Under the pieces are notes generated by a model. It ran no database searches. It was not told the origin of the DNA and worked only from the letters and a program-made list of their open reading frames with translations. Made by a program: the position numbers and the translations under genes. A DNA stretch of 5,079 bases from Rhodanobacteraceae bacterium (lineage in GTDB: Bacteria; Pseudomonadota; Gammaproteobacteria; Xanthomonadales; SZUA-5): assembly GCA_003233535.1 (NCBI GenBank), contig QIMA01000336.1, forward strand, positions 1 through 5,079, in the 5' to 3' direction. Shown here in pieces: positions 1 to 5,079 of this stretch (position 1 is the first letter of the stretch; every line of letters begins with the position of its first letter).

Positions 1-275
1 TGGGCAGCCGGCGTGTGCACCCAGGCTGGTGCACCCTCGTCGCCCGGTTTCACACAGGCCAAATCGAGCGCTGCGCCGGGCTGCGCTGCGGATTCACTCG
101 GCCGCAGGGCGCGCTGCATCAAGCGCAGCGACGAATAGCGCCAGCTTTCGGTTCGCGCTTCGGGTAATCCGCTGGCTTCGGCAATCGCCAACGCCTCGGC
201 TGCTAGCGGATCTGGTGTTTGCTGCAAACGCTCGCGCAGGCCCTCGCTGAGCTGGGCAAGTAGAGTCGAACTCAT
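1..275 (-). CDS. sufD: SufD, Fe-S cluster assembly scaffold subunit (N-terminal part, runs off the window)
   Basis: SufD is the non-ATPase partner of SufB in the cytoplasmic SufBC2D scaffold that assembles Fe-S clusters and helps supply iron. Only the first 91 codons are in the window; the gene continues past position 1. The visible part is the helical N-terminal region ahead of the beta-helix core. Residues 36-50 (GLPEARTESWRYSSL) match the characteristic SufD motif of the GLP..R.E.W+Y..L type, which is the basis for the call. The ATG at 275-273 overlaps the sufC TGA as ATGA, and GGAG at 283-286 lies 7 nt upstream as ribosome binding site, so the start is well supported. The position directly after sufC fits the standard sufB-C-D order. 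Catalytic or iron-binding residues lie outside the window and cannot be assessed. Confidence 0.9.
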   Translation of the reverse strand, partial: MSSTLLAQLSEGLRERLQQTPDPLAAEALAIAEASGLPEARTESWRYSSLRLMQRALRPSESAAQPGAALDLACVKPGDEGAPAWVHTPAA

Positions 276-1042
276 GCCTGTACTCCGGCTTCGACTAGCT
301 GTCGCTCCTTGATCCAGCCGTAGCCGTGCGCTTCGAGCTGCAGGGCCAGAGACTTGTCGCCACTTTCGACGATCCGGCCGTCAGCCAGGACGTGCACAAA
401 TTCGGGCACGATGTAGTCGAGTAGGCGCTGGTAGTGGGTAATCACGACAAAGGCGCGGTCTGCCGCACGCAGCGCGTTGACGCCGGCGGCGACCACCTTG
501 ATTGCGTCGATATCCAGGCCGGAGTCGGTCTCATCAAGCACCGCCAGAGTCGGCTCGAGCACGGCCATTTGGAATATCTCGTTGCGCTTTTTTTCACCGC
601 CAGAGAATCCGGCGTTGACTGCGCGCTGCAGCAAGTCGTCCGGCAAATGCAGCACGTTCAGCTTCTCGCGCACCAAACGCAGGAAGCTGGGCGCATCAAT
701 CTCCGGCTCACCGCGCGCCTTGCGCTGCGCGTTGAGCGCTGCACGCAGGAAGTAGGTGTTGTTCACACCAGGCAACTCCACCGGATATTGAAAGGCCAGA
801 AAAACGCCGCTCGCCGCGCGTTCTTCGGGTTCCAGCTCGAGCAGATCCTGGTCCCGATAGCTCACCGAGCCTTCGACCACTGCATAGCCTTCGCGGCCGG
901 CGAGAACGTGTGCCAGGGTGCTTTTGCCGGAGCCATTGGGGCCCATGATGGCGTGCACTTCACCGGCTTTGACGTGCAGATTAACGCCCTTGAGTACCAG
1001 CTTATCGCCGGCGCGGACGTGCAGGTTTTCGATCTTCAACAT
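272..1042 (-). CDS. sufC: SufC, ABC-type ATPase of the SufBC2D Fe-S assembly complex
   Basis: SufC is a soluble cytoplasmic ABC ATPase that binds SufB and SufD and drives the conformational change needed for Fe-S cluster assembly. The 256-residue protein has the usual family length and all the ABC elements in order: Walker A GPNGSGKST (34-42), Q-loop in FQYP (Q85), signature FSGGEKKRNEI (146-156), Walker B LAVLDE (166-171, catalytic E171), D-loop SGLD (174-177) and H-loop His203 in THY. The ETDSGLDIDA stretch after Walker B and the EKKRNEI extension of the signature are typical of SufC rather than transporter ATPases. The start ATG is preceded by AGG (1051-1053) at 8 nt. The gene follows a 44-nt gap after the nucleotidyltransferase-like gene and overlaps sufD by 4 nt. 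No defect is visible. Confidence 0.97.
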   Translation of the reverse strand: MLKIENLHVRAGDKLVLKGVNLHVKAGEVHAIMGPNGSGKSTLAHVLAGREGYAVVEGSVSYRDQDLLELEPEERAASGVFLAFQYPVELPGVNNTYFLRAALNAQRKARGEPEIDAPSFLRLVREKLNVLHLPDDLLQRAVNAGFSGGEKKRNEIFQMAVLEPTLAVLDETDSGLDIDAIKVVAAGVNALRAADRAFVVITHYQRLLDYIVPEFVHVLADGRIVESGDKSLALQLEAHGYGWIKERQLVEAGVQA

Positions 1043-1086
1043 GCTCTTTACCTACATATGTGGGGAAGGTCTGCTGTCGCGGACCG

Positions 1087-1572
1087 TTAGCTTTGGTTTT
1101 TTTTGACCGCGGCCGCCGCCTGCGCGGAGTCCACGGTTTCGCCTAGACGCTCTAGATCGGCCAGATCACTAAGACGCCCGGCAGCGCGTTTGTTGGTCTT
1201 TAGGTCCTCGAGGCCCAGGAAATCGAGCTGCAAGCCTGCAAACAAAGCACTGACTCGGTTCGACCAAGCCTGCTCAAAATCCAGTCCAGAGGCAAAGTTC
1301 AGCAAGTCGATGCGGTTGGGCTCGCGCCCGAGTTGCACCATGGCGCGGCCGTGCTCTAGTGACAACATCTCGTCGGCTATCTCGCCAAATCCGAATTCAA
1401 TTAAAGCCGCGCGAACGTGCTCAAGATTGGTTCGGTCTTTGGCCAGCCACAGGCCCAGGTCTTTGGTGTAGCGCGGGTGTCCGTGGACCGCGAGCGCGTG
1501 CCCGCCAGAGACCAAGAATCTGACCTTATGGGATTGCAATAAGGCGACCAGTTCTTTCAAATCTGGACTCAT
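1087..1572 (-). CDS. Minimal nucleotidyltransferase-like protein inserted in the suf operon
   Basis: This is a 161-residue protein of the polymerase-beta-like nucleotidyltransferase fold, closest in pattern to AbiEii/DUF6036-type proteins found with a small partner protein. Visible signs are the SGGHALAVHGHPRYTKD block (22-38, with the GG of the fold at 23-24), a later acidic strand NRIDLLN (D89), and the family's C-terminal K.N.RAAGRLSDLADLERL helix (125-143). The second acidic residue of the expected DxD is missing: the sequence reads KD-L-G-L-W, with Gly40 (codon GGC at 1455-1453) where Asp is usual, so metal binding and catalysis may be lost. The start is chosen at the ATG with a strong GGAGG 7 nt upstream. 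The gene overlaps the preceding small ORF by 47 nt. Its biological role here is unknown; toxin-antitoxin relatedness is inferred from the family and the gene pairing. Confidence 0.75.
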   Translation of the reverse strand: MSPDLKELVALLQSHKVRFLVSGGHALAVHGHPRYTKDLGLWLAKDRTNLEHVRAALIEFGFGEIADEMLSLEHGRAMVQLGREPNRIDLLNFASGLDFEQAWSNRVSALFAGLQLDFLGLEDLKTNKRAAGRLSDLADLERLGETVDSAQAAAAVKKNQS

Positions 1573-1737
1573 CGAGGCCCCTCCAGGCGTGGAATTCGGA
1601 ACGAATCTGTTCGACTGCCGCGAGACGATCTTCGACAGTTTGGCTCAGCCAGTACCGGAGGCTGGAATCGTCCTTATCAATTTCTGCACCTTTAAGGATA
1701 CGAACAGTCCCAGCGACGTGAAAATTCTTGATCATGT

Positions 1738-1741
<4 letters not shown>
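1526..1741 (-). CDS. Small protein paired with the nucleotidyltransferase-like gene (possible antitoxin-like partner)
   Basis: This 71-residue hydrophilic protein probably starts at GTG 1741, which overlaps the sufB stop as GTGA; an in-frame ATG two codons later (1735) is an alternative, with GGGG 5 nt ahead of it. The central segment [18 protein letters not shown] (about 30-47) and the ending [10 protein letters not shown] resemble short proteins often encoded immediately upstream of DUF6036-type nucleotidyltransferases, with a pattern like WLS.-.ERL.A.E.LR followed by R..R..R.I. The function of that family is not established; antitoxin or partner is inference from the pairing. Its end overlaps the next gene by 47 nt and contains that gene's ribosome binding site. 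GC over 1561-1740 is about 51% by hand count, lower than a sample of sufB at about 60%, which is compatible with acquisition but weak evidence on such a short stretch. Confidence 0.65.
1580..1584 (-). promoter_or_regulatory. Strong ribosome binding site of the nucleotidyltransferase-like gene
   Basis: GGAGG lies 7 nt upstream of the ATG at 1572, inside the coding sequence of the preceding small ORF. It fixes the start of the nucleotidyltransferase-like gene despite the 47-nt overlap, and it supports both genes being translated rather than decayed. Confidence 0.7.
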
Positions 1742-3206
<1,465 letters not shown>

Positions 3207-3210
<4 letters not shown>

Positions 3211-3683
3211 GTGTTTAGCTCCATAGACGCGCTGGGCTCAGGGGCCGCGCGTTCGACCGTTACCTTCGGCGTCCATCCTTGCGCCGGGGCCACCATATCT
3301 GCCAGCGTCACCGCTCGAAGAGCGGTCTCGATGGCGAATCCAATTTTGCGCCAGTTGCCACGCACCTGGCAGTGCGTTTCGTGACTGCATTGGCCCGGGC
3401 GCATGCCGCACTCGGTTATTGCAAACGGGCCTTCGATAGCGACCAAGATGTCGGCGACGCTGATCTCCTGCGCTGCGCGCGACAGCCGATAGCCGCCGTG
3501 GGCGCCGCGCACCGAATCGAGCAAATCAGCCTTGGCTAGCAGCTTGAGCAGCTTCGAAACCGTCGGTTGCTCCAGCCGCGCACGCTCGCTGATCTCCGGC
3601 GCGCCGCACAGGCGTTCAGGGTCGGTTGCCAACAGCGTCATCACCACTGTGGCGTAGTCCGACAGCTTGTTGAGTCTGAACAT
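3207..3683 (-). CDS. Rrf2-family SUF system regulator (IscR/SufR-like, probable Fe-S sensor)
   Basis: This is a 158-residue winged-helix transcription regulator of the Rrf2 family, of the kind that heads suf operons in many gammaproteobacteria. The N-terminus [15 protein letters not shown] is the typical Rrf2 start, and the winged HTH spans about 27-70 ([19 protein letters not shown] as helix-turn-helix, [11 protein letters not shown] as wing). Three cysteines, C92, C99 and C105 (CxxxxxxC, CxxxxxC), sit where IscR holds its 2Fe-2S cluster. The fourth IscR ligand, His107, is not conserved here: position 107 is Val in CQVRGNW. A further Cys26 lies before the HTH. Family knowledge suggests repression or activation of the operon depending on cluster occupancy. 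It is the first gene of the operon, overlaps sufB by 4 nt, and an IscR-like site lies over its promoter, suggesting autoregulation (inference). Confidence 0.92.
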
Positions 3684-3690
3684 GTCTGGG

Positions 3691-3724
3691 CCTAAATTTA
3701 TATAGGACTGAAATGGTACACTTT
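3691..3724. promoter_or_regulatory. Operator-like sequence overlapping the suf promoter (degenerate IscR type 1-like site)
   Basis: Read on the plus strand, 3700-3724 aligns to the 25-nt E. coli IscR type 1 consensus with 18 of 25 degenerate positions matching by hand count, including an unbroken GACTGAAAT core at 3706-3714; the right half-site is poor. It lies between the -10 and -35 elements, where a repressor would act. Overlapping it at 3691-3706 is an imperfect palindrome CCTATATAAATTTAGG with CCTA/TAGG arms. Either could be the binding site of the adjacent Rrf2 regulator; the choice between them cannot be made from the sequence. Confidence 0.4.
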
Positions 3725-3727
3725 GAA
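3699..3727 (-). promoter_or_regulatory. Probable sigma70-type promoter of the regulator-suf operon
   Basis: On the minus strand, TTCAAA (3727-3722) and TATATA (3704-3699) are separated by exactly 17 nt. This would place transcription start near 3692, about 9 nt before the regulator ATG, leaving a very short leader in which AGG (3693-3691) could serve as a ribosome binding site 7 nt from the ATG. The assignment rests on motif match and position only. Confidence 0.55.
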
Positions 3728-4029
3728 CGTGAAGGCAGCAACAAAGCCTCTACATGTGTACGCAGCTTTTCGGGTTAGGATTCGTGCTTCCACGTTGTGA
3801 ACTATTCGACGTACGCTGGTGAAGGGATGCGCCACGCTTGGCCGACGGAGACGCACGGTCTAGGATTGGACGCAGGTGTATGCGGAGTTCTGTGGTTTGG
3901 GTGAACAGTGTTCCGATCAGATTCGGCCCGGTAGGTAGGCAGAGCAGTCGGCGTAACGCCAGTTATGGCTGTCGCGATCATCGATCACCAGGCTAGAAAA
4001 CGGCGGCACTGAGTGCGCGATCCCACGTT

Positions 4030-4035
4030 AAGGGG
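4030..4035 (+). promoter_or_regulatory. Ribosome binding site of the TfoX-like gene
   Basis: AAGGGG is followed by 6 nt and then ATG at 4042. It is a good Shine-Dalgarno match that fixes the start codon and argues that the plus strand is the coding one here. Confidence 0.7.
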
Positions 4036-4041
4036 AATTCG

Positions 4042-5079
4042 ATGGCCAATGCGCGAACGCGCTTCGACACGATTCGTGACTACATGGTGCGTTCGCACAG
4101 CGCTACCAGCGGCACGCTGTATGGCAAGCCGTGCGCGCTGCTTAACGGCCATGCGTTCGTCTACTTTCATCAAGGCTGGGCGGCATTCTTGCTGAACGGG
4201 CGCGTGCGCCTGCAGGCCCTGGCGCTGCCCGGCGCACGGTTCTGGGATCCGATGGGTCGGGAAGGGCCGAGCATGGACTGGATCATCGTTCCCGATACGC
4301 ACTTTTTGCGCTGGGATCGGTTGGCAATCGAGGCGGTAAAGTCCGCTCACGGTCTGTCTAAGGGGCGCAGACCGACCGCCGCTCCGTCCGCGGGTCCTCC
4401 GCAGCCGCCGCCAGCAGCCAATCGCTGGATCAACTCGATCAAATTGCTGTTCGCCAAGGCGGCGAGCCTGACACTGGCGCAGCAGGAAGCGTTGCCAGAA
4501 AAGCCAATCTCAAGAATCTTTGCCGAGACCGGCGCAGATCTAGGCGACAGCGACGCCTCGGCGATTGCGGCGCTGGCTGAACCGGTAGCGGCTGAGCAAT
4601 CGTCGTCGCCAGCGCCATTCAAGATCAGCGAGCCGGCTGCCAGCGAAGGGCGAGCCAGCTTTAGCATTGGTACAGACGCGGACGCAGACGACAAGCCTGA
4701 GTTGAAGTCACAAGTCGCAGGGCGCGCTAGTTTCGACATCGGTGGTGATCCAGTGTCCGCAGTCGTGGGGGCTGAACCAACCGCGCCGCCACCGCTGCCA
4801 CCTGAACCGGACGCGCCACCGGATGCGCCGAGTTGGGCGATATCTGACGCCGAAACCGAATCGTCGCCGGAACCGGTCGATGAGAAACCTGCAGATGACG
4901 GGTGGGCCGAGAAGATCGCCAAATTCCAGCTCGAGGCCACAGTAGAGGGCGACACCGGACCTACGCCAACCGAGGGGCGAGCCGTTTTTGCTGCGCGTGA
5001 ACCCGACCCGCTGCCTAGCGTGGAGCCCAAATTCAAGATAAAAGAGCCAGAGCAGCCGATGGGGCGCGCCAGCTTCATG
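4042..5079 (+). CDS. TfoX/Sxy-like domain protein with long repeat-bearing disordered tail (3' end outside window)
   Basis: An uninterrupted frame of 346 codons runs from ATG 4042 through the last base of the window, so the C-terminus is not seen. Residues about 8-102 resemble the TfoX N-terminal-like fold: LYGKPCALLNGHAF (26-39, compare the family's MFG-PC-K.NGKAF), then ALALPGARFWDPMGREGPSMDWIIVP (59-84), then a final helix with RW..LA..A. Such stand-alone domains are common, small (about 100-110 residues) and of unknown biochemical role; TfoX itself regulates competence. From about 108 onward the protein is Pro/Ala/Glu/Asp-rich and probably disordered, apart from a possible amphipathic helix at 129-151 (WINSIKLLFAKAASL). 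GRASF or GRAVF motifs recur at 203, 227, 312 and 341. No signal peptide or membrane segment is visible. It faces away from the suf operon, so a shared function is not indicated. The opposite-strand open frame here has only low-complexity Ser/Ala/Gly sequence. Confidence 0.8.
   Translation, partial: MANARTRFDTIRDYMVRSHSATSGTLYGKPCALLNGHAFVYFHQGWAAFLLNGRVRLQALALPGARFWDPMGREGPSMDWIIVPDTHFLRWDRLAIEAVKSAHGLSKGRRPTAAPSAGPPQPPPAANRWINSIKLLFAKAASLTLAQQEALPEKPISRIFAETGADLGDSDASAIAALAEPVAAEQSSSPAPFKISEPAASEGRASFSIGTDADADDKPELKSQVAGRASFDIGGDPVSAVVGAEPTAPPPLPPEPDAPPDAPSWAISDAETESSPEPVDEKPADDGWAEKIAKFQLEATVEGDTGPTPTEGRAVFAAREPDPLPSVEPKFKIKEPEQPMGRASFM
4618..5076 (+). repeat. Degenerate protein-level repeats (FKI-EP....GRASF units) in the TfoX-like gene tail
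   Basis: Four units are visible. Unit 1 (4618-4662) and unit 4 (5032-5076) are both 15 residues with the frame FKIxEPxxxxGRASF. Unit 2 (about 4699-4740) is ELKSQVAGRASFDI, and unit 3 (4924-4989) is a stretched FQLEATVEG...EGRAVF. In the ten codons shared by units 1 and 4, four third-position changes are all synonymous (ATC/ATA, CCG/CCA, CGA/CGC, TTT/TTC). The motif therefore seems kept at the protein level and is not a recent DNA duplication. The array may continue past the window. Confidence 0.7.

Larger units (their letters stand above)
3684..4041. other. Divergent intergenic region, 358 bp
   Basis: This region separates the minus-strand suf operon from the plus-strand TfoX-like gene. Its left end holds the suf promoter and operator-like sequence. 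The rest (about 3730-4029) contains no credible gene: short open frames at 3754 and 3880 lack family features and convincing ribosome binding sites, and no tRNA-like or terminator-like structure is seen. A weak plus-strand promoter candidate is TTGGCC (3838-3843), 17 nt, TAGGAT (3861-3866), each 4 of 6 to consensus; it would leave a leader of roughly 170 nt. A small GGCG/CGCC hairpin occurs near 3950 and nothing supports a function for it. Confidence 0.6.

Noticed and set aside
1068..1085. Possible terminator between the nucleotidyltransferase-like gene and sufC
   Set aside because: The stem is only 4 bp with a 10-nt loop and no following U run on the transcribed strand, so it is unlikely to terminate transcription.
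434..1090. Plus-strand open frame of 218 codons opposite sufC
   Set aside because: It is antisense to an intact, fully motif-supported sufC; no family features are visible.
3754..3996. Short plus-strand frames in the divergent intergenic region (22 to 38 codons)
   Set aside because: No convincing ribosome binding sites and no composition or motif signal; frames of this length are expected by chance at this GC.
3985..4350. Minus-strand open frame of 121 codons across the TfoX-like gene start
   Set aside because: It covers the antisense of the TfoX-like domain and has no homology pattern; the plus-strand reading explains the region.
4347..5078. Long minus-strand open frame (243 codons) opposite the TfoX-like gene
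   Set aside because: The product is Ser/Ala/Gly-rich low-complexity sequence with no domain. The plus-strand frame has a good ribosome binding site, a recognisable domain and synonymous divergence in its repeats, so the minus frame is a shadow.

Overview
The window suggests a gammaproteobacterium of moderately high GC (roughly 58-60% in the core genes). It carries the front half of a SUF iron-sulfur cluster assembly operon headed by an Rrf2-family regulator. That order (regulator, sufB, sufC, sufD) is typical of Xanthomonadales-like and related gammaproteobacteria. The taxonomic call is inference from gene order and protein character only; no rRNA is present.

Layout. The minus strand, read right to left from about 3727 to 1, is one tightly packed operon. 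It holds a promoter with an operator-like sequence (about 3691-3727), an Rrf2/IscR-type regulator (3683-3207), sufB (3210-1738), a 71-codon small ORF (1741-1526), a minimal nucleotidyltransferase-like gene (1572-1087), sufC (1042-272) and the first 91 codons of sufD (275 to the window edge). Four junctions overlap: regulator/sufB ATGA, sufB/small ORF GTGA, small ORF/nucleotidyltransferase 47 nt, sufC/sufD ATGA. The only gap inside the operon is 44 nt, before sufC.

The plus strand right of a 358-bp divergent intergenic region (3684-4041) carries one gene, open from 4042 to the window end. Its product has an N-terminal TfoX/Sxy-like domain followed by a long Pro/Ala/Glu/Asp-rich tail with a recurring GRASF motif. 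The large open frame on the opposite strand here is judged a shadow.

How it works together. SufB, SufC and SufD form the SufBC2D scaffold ATPase that builds Fe-S clusters. The Rrf2 protein has three conserved cysteines suited to hold a cluster and probably senses Fe-S status at the operator-like site on its own promoter.

The unusual part is the two-gene cassette between sufB and sufC, which are normally adjacent. It resembles small-protein/nucleotidyltransferase pairs related to toxin-antitoxin modules. It is co-directional and translationally meshed with sufB, and its nucleotidyltransferase lacks the second acidic residue of the expected DxD metal-binding motif. The second point of interest is the repeat-tailed TfoX-like protein.
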